Shown here in pieces: positions 35,628 through 43,583 of a DNA stretch of 64,000 bases (the stretch's first letter is position 1; every line of letters starts with the position of its first letter). Origin of the DNA: Halorubrum sp. DM2. Its GTDB lineage: Archaea > Halobacteriota > Halobacteria > Halobacteriales > Haloferacaceae. Under the pieces are notes generated by a model, which worked only from the letters and a program-made list of their open reading frames with translations, ran no database searches and was not told the DNA's origin. The translations under genes and the position numbers were made by a program. The DNA is taken from positions 1,361,650-1,425,649 of the forward strand of contig NZ_LR594487.1 of assembly GCF_901686465.1 (NCBI RefSeq), read 5' to 3'.

Positions 35628-36293
35628 ATGACCGACTCGTCCGGTCCCCTTCTCACGCTGCCCGAATCGCTGCGCGACGCGTTCAAAGAGCCGCTTGGAC
35701 CGGTGACGACCGACGCCGCCGCCCTCCTCGAAGCCGTCGACGAGACCCGCGAGCGACACGGCTCCGCGGCGGACCGCCCCCAGCTGATCGCGGTGGGCGA
35801 CGTGGTCACCTACCACCTCCGGGAGGCCGGTCGCGTGCCGGACGTGGCGCTGGTCGACGGGAAGACGGAGCGCGAGGCGGTCCGCGAGGAGATAGCGACC
35901 GCGCTCGCGGGGACGGAAGAGCGACGGACGACCGTCGAGAACCCGGCGGCGGCGCTGTCGACCGCACTGTTCGACGCGCTCTCCGGGGCGCTCGCGGCCG
36001 CCGACCCGGTGACGATCGAGGTGGTCGGCGAGGAGGACTTGGCGGCGCTGCCGGCGATGCTCGCGGCACCGCTCGGGTCGACCGTCGTCTACGGGCAGCC
36101 GGGCGAGGGGATGGTCCGCGTGGCGGTCACGCCCGAGACCCGACGGCGGGCGAAGGAGCTGTTCGATGGACTGGCGGGCGACACGGCGGCCGCGTACGAG
36201 ATTCTCGGCGTCGACCCGAACAGGATCGGCGGTGACGACGCGGCCGGCGAGGGCGTCGATTCGGACGGCGACGACTCGGACGAGAGAGCGTAG
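35628..36293 (+). CDS. GTP-dependent dephospho-CoA kinase
   Basis: DUF359-type enzyme that phosphorylates dephospho-CoA with GTP in archaeal coenzyme A synthesis. 221 residues with the family motifs GDVVTYHLREAGRVPDVALVDGKTERE and VVGEEDLAALPAMLAAPLGSTVVYGQPGEGMV. ATG 35628 is 28 bases after spt4. The C-terminal 20 residues are an acidic tail without known role. It ends the rightward cluster begun by aIF2-gamma. Confidence 0.93.
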   Translation: MTDSSGPLLTLPESLRDAFKEPLGPVTTDAAALLEAVDETRERHGSAADRPQLIAVGDVVTYHLREAGRVPDVALVDGKTEREAVREEIATALAGTEERRTTVENPAAALSTALFDALSGALAAADPVTIEVVGEEDLAALPAMLAAPLGSTVVYGQPGEGMVRVAVTPETRRRAKELFDGLAGDTAAAYEILGVDPNRIGGDDAAGEGVDSDGDDSDERA

Positions 36294-36312
36294 ATCGCCG
36301 CCGAGCGAGCGT

Positions 36313-36897
36313 TTACTCGCGGTCGACGACGACTGTCGCTGCGAGGACGGCGAGCCCGGTCGTCAGCGCGACCGCGCTCGTCAGTCGCGGCGTCACCGGA
36401 ACCGTCGACACCGCGAGGTACGGCTCGATCCCGTTTCGGTGAAGCGCTTCGAGCGCCTCGACCCCCCAGTGACCGCTCGCCAGTAGCGAGAGACCGACGC
36501 CGACGCCGAGCCCGCCGGTGACGAACCCGATTCCGCTGAGCGCGTCCTCCGCGGCGAGAAACGACCAGACGGCGGCGTCGCTCGGCTCGGGACCGCGGGC
36601 GAGGCGTCGCTGGAGCGCGACGAGACCGAGACCGGCCCCGCCGGCGGCGATGGTGCCGACCAGCACGACGGCCGCGACGCCGAGCGGAGTCGCCGCCGGC
36701 GGGCCGGAGAAGCCCGCCTCCCGAACGGCCGCGGGCAGCGTCGCGACGACCGGGGCCGTGAGCGCGCCGAAGAGCGCTACGACGCCGCAGATCCGGGCCT
36801 TCCGGATCGGCGACAGCGGAACGATGACGTTCGCCGCCCGGACGAGGTCGTACTGCGAGCGGTTCGTCGGGTCGAATCGGGCGTCGTCGTCGGACAT
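36313..36897 (-). CDS. Haloarchaeal four-helix membrane protein
   Basis: 194-residue membrane protein from ATG 36897. It begins MSDDDARFDPTNRSQYDLVRAAN, conserved in haloarchaeal relatives as I recall, and has about four hydrophobic segments (around 36-56, 70-95, 105-135 and 170-190). The in-frame ATG at 36918 would add seven residues. No motif is visible and the function is unknown. It converges with the dephospho-CoA kinase gene and is divergent from S24e. Confidence 0.7.
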   Translation of the reverse strand: MSDDDARFDPTNRSQYDLVRAANVIVPLSPIRKARICGVVALFGALTAPVVATLPAAVREAGFSGPPAATPLGVAAVVLVGTIAAGGAGLGLVALQRRLARGPEPSDAAVWSFLAAEDALSGIGFVTGGLGVGVGLSLLASGHWGVEALEALHRNGIEPYLAVSTVPVTPRLTSAVALTTGLAVLAATVVVDRE

Positions 36898-37007
36898 CCG
36901 CGTGCTAACTGAACTCACGGACCAGAGGACTGAAACCCTGACGCCGAACCGGGCGCACGGTCGACGGTCGGCGGGCAGTTCGGCGGGGACACCCCCGCTT
37001 CGAAATC

Positions 37008-37015
37008 CTTTTACA
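37008..37015 (+). promoter_or_regulatory. TATA-like box of the S24e gene
   Basis: CTTTTACA lies 32-39 bases before the ATG at 37047, giving a leader of a few bases at most. Confidence 0.45.
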
Positions 37016-37046
37016 GCTTTCGAGGGGATATACGTCCAACTGAACC

Positions 37047-37352
37047 ATGGACGTCGATATCATCTCCGAGGAGGAGAACCCGATGTTGCACCGCACGGAC
37101 ATCCGATTCGAGACGACCCACGAGGAGGCCACCCCCTCGCGGCTGTCGGTCCGTGACTCGCTCGCCGCCAAGCTCGACAAGGACTCCGAGGAGGTCGTCG
37201 TCCACGAGCTCGACACGAAGTTCGGCATGCGCAAGACGATCGGCTACGCGAAGGTGTACGACTCGGCCGCCGACGCCTTAGACGTCGAGCAGGACCACAT
37301 GCTCGAACGCAACAAGATCGGCGACGAAGAGGCGGACGCCGAGGAAGCCTAA
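37047..37352 (+). CDS. rps24e: Ribosomal protein S24e (eS24)
   Basis: 101-residue small-subunit protein: MDVDIISEEENPMLHRTDIRF, then RDSLAAKLDKDSEEVVVHELDTKFG and KVYDSAADALDVEQDHMLERNK, ending in an acidic tail. A full-length archaeal match. The kae1-bud32 gene begins only ten bases after its stop, so S27ae, often encoded right after S24e, is not here. Confidence 0.96.
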   Translation: MDVDIISEEENPMLHRTDIRFETTHEEATPSRLSVRDSLAAKLDKDSEEVVVHELDTKFGMRKTIGYAKVYDSAADALDVEQDHMLERNKIGDEEADAEEA

Positions 37353-37362
37353 CGCCCGCCGG

Positions 37363-39087
37363 ATGCGAGTTCTCGGCATCGAGGGTACCGCGTGGTGTGC
37401 GAGCGCCGCGCTGTACGACGCCGAGACCGACTCCGTTCTCATCGAATCGGACCCCTACGAGCCGGACAGCGGCGGCATTCACCCGCGCGAGGCCGCCGAG
37501 CACATGTCCGAGGCGATCCCGGAGGTCGTCGACCGGGTGTTGACCGCGGCCGAGGCGGAACACGGTCCCGACGCGATCGACGCGGTCGCGTTCTCGCGCG
37601 GGCCGGGGCTCGGTCCCTGTCTCCGGATCGTCGGGACCGCGGCGCGGTCCCTAGCCGGGACGCTCGACGTCCCGCTGGTCGGCGTCAACCACATGGTGGC
37701 GCACCTTGAGATCGGTCGTCACCAGTCGGGCTTCGATAACCCGGTCTGCCTGAACGCCTCGGGAGCGAACGCCCACCTGCTCGGCTATCACGACGGGCGG
37801 TACCGCGTGCTCGGCGAGACGATGGACGCGGGCGTGGGCAACGCGATAGACAAGTTCACGCGCCACGTCGGGTGGAGTCACCCCGGTGGGCCGAAGGTCG
37901 AGGCGGCGGCGACGGAGTACGCGGCGGACGGCGACGATGTCGCCGCCGACCTCCTCGATCTCCCCTACGTCGTCAAGGGGATGGACTTCTCCTTCTCCGG
38001 GATCAGCTCGGCAGCCAACGACGCCGCGGACGACGGCGTCGCCGTGGAGCGGATCTGCTTTTCGCTTCAGGAACACGTGTTCGCGATGCTCGCGGAGGTG
38101 TCGGAGCGCGCGCTGTCGCTGACGGGCGCGGACGAACTCGTGTTGGGCGGCGGCGTCGCACAGAACGACCGTCTGCGGGAGATGCTGGCCGCGATGTGCG
38201 AGGCCCGCGGCGCGGAGTTTTTCGCGCCGAAGCCGCGCTTCCTCCGGGACAACGCGGGGATGATCGCGGTGCTGGGCGCGAAGATGGCCGCCGCGGGCGA
38301 CACCGTCCCGATCGCAGAGTCCGCGGTCGACCCGAACTTCAGACCGGATCAGGTGCCGGTGACGTGGCGGACGGGCGAGTCCGTCGCGCGGGTCCCCGGC
38401 AGTGGGGGAGAGGCGGCGGGCGCAGAGACGACGGGCGGGGAAACGACGGACGGGGAACCGGCCGACCGCCGCGGCGCGGAGGCGACCGTCGCGGTCACCG
38501 GGACGGGCGACAACCGCCGCGTGACCAAGCGGCGCGTGGCGAAGTCGTACCGACACCCGGAGCTGGACCGGACGCTCAGGCGCGACCGGACCGTCGCGGA
38601 GGCCCGGCTGGCGAGCGAGGCGCGGCGCGCGGGCGTCCCGACCCCGCTCGTGTACGACATCGACCTCGCGACCGCGACGCTGACCCTCCAGTACGTCGGT
38701 GATCGGGACCTCGCGGCCGCCCTCGACGAACGGTGGACCGAGACCGTCGGCCGCCATCTCGCGCGGCTCCACCGCGCGGGAATGGTTCACGGCGACCCGA
38801 CCACCCGGAACGTCCGGGTGTCTCCCGACACCGCCGAATCGGCCGGACGCGGGGGCGAGTCGAACGAGACGTCGGGGACGTACCTGATCGACTTCGGACT
38901 CGGCTACCACACGGGTCACGTCGAGGACCACGCGATGGACCTCCACGTGTTCGAGGGGTCGGTCCGGGCGACCGCGGCCGACCCCGATCCGCTGACCGCG
39001 GCGTTCGAGGCGGGGTACGAGTCCGCTGGCGACCCTGAGGTCCTCGACCGGCTTCGGGACGTCGCCGACCGCGGTCGGTACCGCTGA
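37363..39087 (+). CDS. Kae1-Bud32 fusion, tRNA t6A modification
   Basis: 574-residue fusion of the two core KEOPS subunits. Residues 1-330 are Kae1, which transfers threonylcarbamoyl to A37 of ANN-decoding tRNAs; the metal ligands are the two histidines of NHMVAHLEIG near 108-112, with further conserved FSGISSAAND and GGGVAQNDRL. A linker of about 50 residues rich in Gly/Glu/Thr follows. Residues 385-574 are Bud32, an atypical kinase/ATPase with MVHGDPTTRNVRV and YLIDFGLGYHT. The fusion is known in several archaea. The Bud32 part has an extra Gly/Ser/Asn insertion between its catalytic loop and DFG. Confidence 0.95.
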   Translation: MRVLGIEGTAWCASAALYDAETDSVLIESDPYEPDSGGIHPREAAEHMSEAIPEVVDRVLTAAEAEHGPDAIDAVAFSRGPGLGPCLRIVGTAARSLAGTLDVPLVGVNHMVAHLEIGRHQSGFDNPVCLNASGANAHLLGYHDGRYRVLGETMDAGVGNAIDKFTRHVGWSHPGGPKVEAAATEYAADGDDVAADLLDLPYVVKGMDFSFSGISSAANDAADDGVAVERICFSLQEHVFAMLAEVSERALSLTGADELVLGGGVAQNDRLREMLAAMCEARGAEFFAPKPRFLRDNAGMIAVLGAKMAAAGDTVPIAESAVDPNFRPDQVPVTWRTGESVARVPGSGGEAAGAETTGGETTDGEPADRRGAEATVAVTGTGDNRRVTKRRVAKSYRHPELDRTLRRDRTVAEARLASEARRAGVPTPLVYDIDLATATLTLQYVGDRDLAAALDERWTETVGRHLARLHRAGMVHGDPTTRNVRVSPDTAESAGRGGESNETSGTYLIDFGLGYHTGHVEDHAMDLHVFEGSVRATAADPDPLTAAFEAGYESAGDPEVLDRLRDVADRGRYR

Positions 39088-39156
39088 CGGCGCTGAAGCG
39101 AACGGCCCGCCGGACGGCCGGGCCGCGCGGCGCGATCGGAGAGCGGTTGCGCCACG

Positions 39157-39164
39157 ATTTATAG
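39157..39164 (+). promoter_or_regulatory. TATA-like box of the DUF5808 gene
   Basis: GATTTATA lies 24-31 bases before ATG 39188, indicating a leaderless transcript and favouring this ATG over 39164. Confidence 0.5.
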
Positions 39165-39187
39165 TGCCGGCCGATAGAGTGAGTCGT

Positions 39188-39481
39188 ATGGCAGACAAAC
39201 AGTCGTCGGGAGAGATTCTCGGCATTCCGTACAACTTCGAGCGTCCGAGCCTCGGACGGCTGCTCTCGTCGTACTGGCAGCCCGACAAGGGGATGCTCGT
39301 CGAGAAGCCGTTCGGCATCGGCTACACGCTGAACCTCGCCAACTGGCGGTCGTGGGTCGTCCTCGCGGTCGCCGGCGGGCTGTACTACCAGCAACAGCAG
39401 TCCGGCGGCGCGGCCGTCTCCGAGGAGGGGGCGTCCGAGGACGACGACGGACCTGTCGAAGTGATCGTCGACGACGACTGA
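39188..39481 (+). CDS. DUF5808 family protein
   Basis: 97-residue haloarchaeal protein. The conserved core reads GEILGIPYNFERPSLGRLLS and KPFGIGYTLNLANW; it is followed by a single membrane helix around 57-71 (WVVLAVAGGLYYQQQ) and a very acidic tail. Probably an inner-membrane protein with a cytoplasmic N-terminal domain. Function unknown; no operon partner. Confidence 0.85.
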   Translation: MADKQSSGEILGIPYNFERPSLGRLLSSYWQPDKGMLVEKPFGIGYTLNLANWRSWVVLAVAGGLYYQQQQSGGAAVSEEGASEDDDGPVEVIVDDD

Positions 39482-39564
39482 CCTGGCTGCGGCCGGCGGA
39501 CCGCAATCCGTGCGCCACGGTAACGCGGTCGCCGTTTTTCGTCGTTGATTCCGTATCGGGTTCG

Positions 39565-39572
39565 TTTAAATA
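39565..39572 (+). promoter_or_regulatory. TATA-like box of the 44-residue zinc protein gene
   Basis: TTTAAATA lies 23-30 bases before the ATG at 39595, and a purine-rich GGAGGGGA (39583-39590) sits between them, so both a leaderless and a Shine-Dalgarno start are possible. Confidence 0.5.
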
Positions 39573-39594
39573 CGAGAAGAACGGAGGGGAGTCA

Positions 39595-39729
39595 ATGAAG
39601 GTACAGTTCGAGTGTTCGTGTTCGGAGGAGATCTCCGAGTTCACCCGGGGGGAGACCAGCCGCGGGGTTCACGTGGAATGCGGAAACTGCGGCGCGGTGT
39701 ACGCCGTGACTATCACCGAGTTGGAGTAG
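39595..39729 (+). CDS. Tiny zinc-ribbon protein
   Basis: 44-residue protein MKVQFECSCSEEISEFTRG with CSC near the start and CGNC at 33-36, which together could bind one zinc ion as a minimal zinc ribbon. It has its own TATA-like box and ribosome binding site. Its last 17 bases overlap the 3' end of the convergent histidine kinase gene. Such very small zinc proteins are common in haloarchaea and mostly uncharacterised; this one could regulate transcription or RNA. Confidence 0.7.
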   Translation: MKVQFECSCSEEISEFTRGETSRGVHVECGNCGAVYAVTITELE

Positions 39730-40624
39730 CGGGCGGGGTCGTCGACTCGAACCGGAGCCGAACCGTGGTGCCGTCGTCGCCCGCCTCGAACCGAACGGTG
39801 CCGCCCTGCGTCTCGCACATCCACTTGACCAGCCACAGCCCGATGCTGCTCGCGTGCGAGAGCGCCGTCTCCTCTTCGGCCTGTAACACGGCGCGCTCGT
39901 CCGGGGGGATCCCCGGGCCGTTGTCGGTGACCTCCAGACACGTGGTCGTCCCGTTCTCGCGGATCGTCGCCTCGACGCGTCGGGTCGACCCGTTGTTGTG
40001 CGTGACCGCGTTCTCGAACACCTCGCGGATCGGGAACGCGACGGAGTCGTCCGCGCGGATCCACGCCGCCGAGGGGGTCTCAACCGTGACCTCGGCGTCG
40101 TCGACGTCGACGGATCCGACCGCCTCGCGGACCGCATCGACGAGGTCGACGCGGCCGTCCGGGGGCTCGGAGGACGCGTCCTCGATCACTCGGAGCTTCT
40201 CGCTTATCGCGACGACGTCGTCGGTTGTCTCTCGGATCGTCTCGACGTACCCCTCGCTCCGGTCGTCGTCGACCCGGTCGCCGAGGAGGTCCGCGTACCC
40301 GCGGATCACGTTGAGGTCGTTTCGGACGTTGTGACGGAACACCCGACTCAACACCTGTAGCTGCTGGTTGGAGGTTTCGAGGTCCCGATGGGCGGTCTCC
40401 GCCCGGCGGCGGTGGTAGGTGACCGCCCCGTAGAGAACCCCACCGGACCCGGCGACCAACAGCCAGTCGCCGACGAGACGCGTCGGCGTCCACGCGGCCG
40501 CGGTCCCAGTCGCGGAGGCGACCGCGAGGTCGGCCGCGACCGCGAACAGCGCCCCGACACAGAGGTACGCCGCCGTGAGAGCGGTCGCGGACCGGCCGTA
40601 GACGAGTTCCAATCTACATTTCAT
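39713..40624 (-). CDS. Two-helix sensor histidine kinase
   Basis: 303-residue kinase. Two membrane helices (about 15-38 and 52-70) precede a coiled linker, an H-box with His98 in SRVFRHNVRNDLNVI, and a complete ATPase domain with N-box FENAVTHNN, G1 DNGPGIP and G2-like SSIGLWLVKWMCE. It has no PAS or GAF sensor domain, so it may sense through the membrane. No response regulator is adjacent. The AT-rich stretch just upstream is its likely promoter. Confidence 0.88.
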   Translation of the reverse strand: MKCRLELVYGRSATALTAAYLCVGALFAVAADLAVASATGTAAAWTPTRLVGDWLLVAGSGGVLYGAVTYHRRRAETAHRDLETSNQQLQVLSRVFRHNVRNDLNVIRGYADLLGDRVDDDRSEGYVETIRETTDDVVAISEKLRVIEDASSEPPDGRVDLVDAVREAVGSVDVDDAEVTVETPSAAWIRADDSVAFPIREVFENAVTHNNGSTRRVEATIRENGTTTCLEVTDNGPGIPPDERAVLQAEEETALSHASSIGLWLVKWMCETQGGTVRFEAGDDGTTVRLRFESTTPPATPTR

Positions 40625-40641
40625 TTATATTTAATTTATAA
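40623..40641 (-). promoter_or_regulatory. AT-rich promoter of the two-helix kinase
   Basis: On the minus strand, TTATAAATTAAATATAAATG runs into the kinase ATG at 40624. It is one of the most AT-rich spots in the window, carries two TATA-like cores, and would yield a leaderless or nearly leaderless mRNA. Confidence 0.4.
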
Positions 40642-40721
40642 CCCAATGAATATTCTCGTGCGAAACACGTCTGCGGCCGACGGCTTAAGCTTTGACCGCC
40701 CGACGCCGGAACGGCGGGGGC

Positions 40722-41006
40722 TCACCACGAGGCACAGTCCGCACAGACGAAGGCCTCACCGTCGCGCCAGCGGCGCTCGACGCGCTCGCCGCACCGGTCG
40801 CAGGCCGTGCCCTCTGCGTGCCACGTCGAGGTGGCGGTCGCGGGGTCAACGTCGTCTGAGGCGTCAGCAGCGGCGTCCGACTTGGCGTCGGTCGAGTCGT
40901 CGACGGCACCGTCCGGCTCGGTGTCGACAGCGCCGTCGGTTCCGGCATCACCGGTCTCGCCGTCGGCGTCCGGGGCGAAGTCGTCGAGCGAACGGTCCTC
41001 GGACAT
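40722..41006 (-). CDS. DUF7573-like zinc-finger protein
   Basis: 94-residue protein with a long acidic, Thr/Ala-rich N-terminal region of variable spacing (residues 1-60) and a conserved C-terminal zinc finger: CDRCGERVERRW then FVCADCASW. The ATG at 41006 directly abuts the stop of lysS, so it is translated from the same mRNA. The function is unknown; the link to LysRS and UMP kinase is by position only. Confidence 0.8.
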   Translation of the reverse strand: MSEDRSLDDFAPDADGETGDAGTDGAVDTEPDGAVDDSTDAKSDAAADASDDVDPATATSTWHAEGTACDRCGERVERRWRDGEAFVCADCASW

Positions 41007-42737
41007 CTACGCCTCCCGGCGCAGCCGGTCGACGACGTAGTCGCGCTCCAGTTCGCCGAGGAACTCGCCGAGCCGCGGTCCCTGCGTGTCGTCGAAGAAC
41101 AGGCGGTAGCCCGCCGCGAAGAAGTCGCTCACCTCGACGTCGTGGTCGCGGGCGGTCTCGTACATCGCTCCCTGGATCTCCTCGCCGTCGTGGCCCTCTA
41201 CGACGAAGTCGGCGAGGTCGTCGAGCGCGGCCGCGACGTCGTCGTCGAACTCGACCGCGGGGAGGTCGGTCTGGAGGCGGTAATCGTACTCGTTTCCGGT
41301 CCGCTCCGCCCAGTTTCGGGCCTGCTCCACGCGGGCGAGCGCGGCGTCGACCGCGTCTGCGTCCGCGTCGTCCGGAATGTGTCCCTCGTCGCGGGCGAGT
41401 CGCTCGCGGAAGTCGGGGTCGTCGACCATGCCGAGGACCGCCGCGAACGTGTACGGGAGCCGGATGGGTTTCTCCGTCGGCGGGTCGTCGACGCGACCGA
41501 CGACGAATGGATAGGCGCGCTCGGCGAAGGCGGTCAGGTCCGGGTCGTCGACCTCGCCGAAGTAGGCGCGTTCGAACCGGTCGAAGCGGTCGACGAGCTG
41601 GTCGAGCCGCTCGATGTCGAGGTCGCGCGCCTTCTTCGGGTGGAGCGCGAAGAAGTAGCGCAGCACCTCGGGTTCGAGCAGTTCTAACAGCTCCTGAACA
41701 GTGACGACGTTGCCCTCGGAGGAGGAGAACGCCTCGCCGTTGAGCGTGAACCACTCGTACACCATCGGTACGGGCGGCTCCTCGCCGAACACGTTCCGGG
41801 CGACGTCGACGCCGGAGGGCCACGACCCCTCCGCGTGGTCCTTGCCGAACGGCTCGAAGTCGACGCCGAGGACGTCCCACTGGGCGGGCCACTCCAGCCG
41901 CCACGGGAGCTTCCCCTCCCGGAACGTCGCGGTCCCCTCGTGCCCGCATCCCTCGATGGTGTTGCCGCCGGCGTCCATGTCGGTACAGACGTACTCGACG
42001 GTCTCGCCGTCGAGGTCGATGGCCGTCACCGTCTCGGTCACCTTCCCGCACGCCTCGCAGACGGGGTTGAAGGGGACGTACTCGTCGTCGACCTTGTCCT
42101 GGTACGCTCCGAGCACCTCGCGGACGCGGTCGACATCGCCGAGGACGGTTCGGACCGCATCGTCGAAGTCGCCGTCGGCGTACAGCTCGGTGTTCGAGAG
42201 CATCTCGACGGGGACGTTCAGTCGGTCGGCGTCGGCCTTCAGCAGACCGGCGAAGTGGGCCGCGTACGACTCGGACTCCCCGAACGGGTCCGGGATCGAC
42301 GTGTACGGCTTGCCGAGGTTGCGGCCGAGCGCGCCCGCGTCGACCTCGCCGAGCCCGACGATGTCGCCGTCCGCGTTCGCCAGTTTGCGCGGGACCTTCC
42401 GCAGCGGGTCCTTGTCGTCGGAGGTGAACACCTGCCGGACCTCGTGGCCGCGGTCGCGAAGCACCTCGGCGACGAAGTAGCCGCGCATGATCTCGTTGAA
42501 GTTCCCGAGGTGCGCGACGCCGGAGGGGGAAACGCCGCCCTTGATCACGATCGGCTCGTCGGGGTCTCGCGCCTCGACCTCGTCGGCGACCACGTCGGCC
42601 CAGAAGGCGTGGAAGGTCTCGTCCGCCCGGTCGTCGGCTGCCTCCTCGTCGTCGAGCGCGGACGCCTCGGAGAGGATGTGCGGGGAATCGTCGGCCGGGG
42701 AGTCTGCCGGATCGCCGGAGGTGTCGTCAGCGCTCAT
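41007..42737 (-). CDS. lysS: Lysyl-tRNA synthetase, class I
   Basis: 576-residue class I LysRS, the archaeal type unrelated to the class II bacterial enzyme. HIGH-like PSGVAHLGN near 73, zinc-binding insert with CEACGK and later a Cys-rich EGCGHEG site, and the KMSKS-like FSSSEGNVVTV near 345. From ATG 42737, which overlaps the pyrH stop by four bases (ATGA). The first 40 residues are acidic and variable. The much longer open frame reaching 44558 is a non-coding extension into pyrH and beyond. Confidence 0.95.
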   Translation of the reverse strand: MSADDTSGDPADSPADDSPHILSEASALDDEEAADDRADETFHAFWADVVADEVEARDPDEPIVIKGGVSPSGVAHLGNFNEIMRGYFVAEVLRDRGHEVRQVFTSDDKDPLRKVPRKLANADGDIVGLGEVDAGALGRNLGKPYTSIPDPFGESESYAAHFAGLLKADADRLNVPVEMLSNTELYADGDFDDAVRTVLGDVDRVREVLGAYQDKVDDEYVPFNPVCEACGKVTETVTAIDLDGETVEYVCTDMDAGGNTIEGCGHEGTATFREGKLPWRLEWPAQWDVLGVDFEPFGKDHAEGSWPSGVDVARNVFGEEPPVPMVYEWFTLNGEAFSSSEGNVVTVQELLELLEPEVLRYFFALHPKKARDLDIERLDQLVDRFDRFERAYFGEVDDPDLTAFAERAYPFVVGRVDDPPTEKPIRLPYTFAAVLGMVDDPDFRERLARDEGHIPDDADADAVDAALARVEQARNWAERTGNEYDYRLQTDLPAVEFDDDVAAALDDLADFVVEGHDGEEIQGAMYETARDHDVEVSDFFAAGYRLFFDDTQGPRLGEFLGELERDYVVDRLRREA

Positions 42738-43453
42738 CGCTCTCCCGCCCAGTAGCTCGGTTCGCTCCCATCGGCCGGCACCACGTCGGTCCCCGTGTGG
42801 TCGCCGCGGAGGACGGCCTCGACGACGTCGGTCGGGTCGGTCCCGTCGAGGACGATCGACCGGATTCCCGCTCGGTCGATCAGCTTCGCCGCGAGCAGGT
42901 CGACGGGCGCGGACGCGCCCGCGTTCCGGCTCATCGGGAGGACGACCTCGACGAGTTCGGCCGGCGACAGCGACGCGAACTGCGTCGCGTCGGGGTCGGC
43001 GTTGGGGTCGGCGTCGTACACGCCGTCGGCACTCGTGGCGTACACGAGCAGGTCGGCATCGACCGACTCGGCGAACGCGGCGGCGACCGCGTCCGTCGTC
43101 TGCCCGGGCGTGACGCCGCCCATCACCGCGGCCTCGTTCCGGCGGAGCGCCGCCCCCGCCTCCTCGTAGTCGGTCGCGGGCGCGAGGTTCGCGCGGTCGC
43201 CGAGCGCGGCGATCAGCAGGCGCGCGTTGAGGCGGGTGGTACCGATGCCGAGCTGGTCGAGTTCGACCTCGTTGGCCCCGATGTCGCGGGCCGTTTCGAT
43301 GTACTCGCGGGCGACGCCGCCCCCGCCGACGACGACTCCCACCTCGCAGCCGTCGGTGACCAGCCGTTCGATCGCCTCGGCGTACGCGGCCACGCGCTCG
43401 GGGTCGAGGTCCGGCGCGAGCACGCTTCCGCCGACAGAAACGACGACTCTCAT
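42734..43453 (-). CDS. pyrH: UMP kinase, archaeal type
   Basis: 239-residue amino-acid-kinase-fold enzyme phosphorylating UMP to UDP. VVVSVGGSVLAPDLD at the start, GVVVGGGGVAREYIETA, GGVTPGQTTDAVAAAFAE and ATSADGVYDADPN are the archaeal UMP kinase motifs. Translationally coupled to lysS through an ATGA overlap. Confidence 0.94.
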   Translation of the reverse strand: MRVVVSVGGSVLAPDLDPERVAAYAEAIERLVTDGCEVGVVVGGGGVAREYIETARDIGANEVELDQLGIGTTRLNARLLIAALGDRANLAPATDYEEAGAALRRNEAAVMGGVTPGQTTDAVAAAFAESVDADLLVYATSADGVYDADPNADPDATQFASLSPAELVEVVLPMSRNAGASAPVDLLAAKLIDRAGIRSIVLDGTDPTDVVEAVLRGDHTGTDVVPADGSEPSYWAGER

Positions 43454-43583
43454 TGCCGACGAGTACCCCTGTCGCGGTCTTAAGGATTGTCAAGCCCGGA
43501 CGCGTCGCGTCGGGAAACCATCGAGTGCCCTCGGCTCGGGACGACCGGGAAACGCCTAAGCCGGTCGCGTCCCGCTCTGGGGT

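Noticed and set aside
37363-39087. Separate kae1 and bud32 genes
   Set aside because: The frame is continuous through the linker with no stop or frameshift, and fusion is known in archaea.
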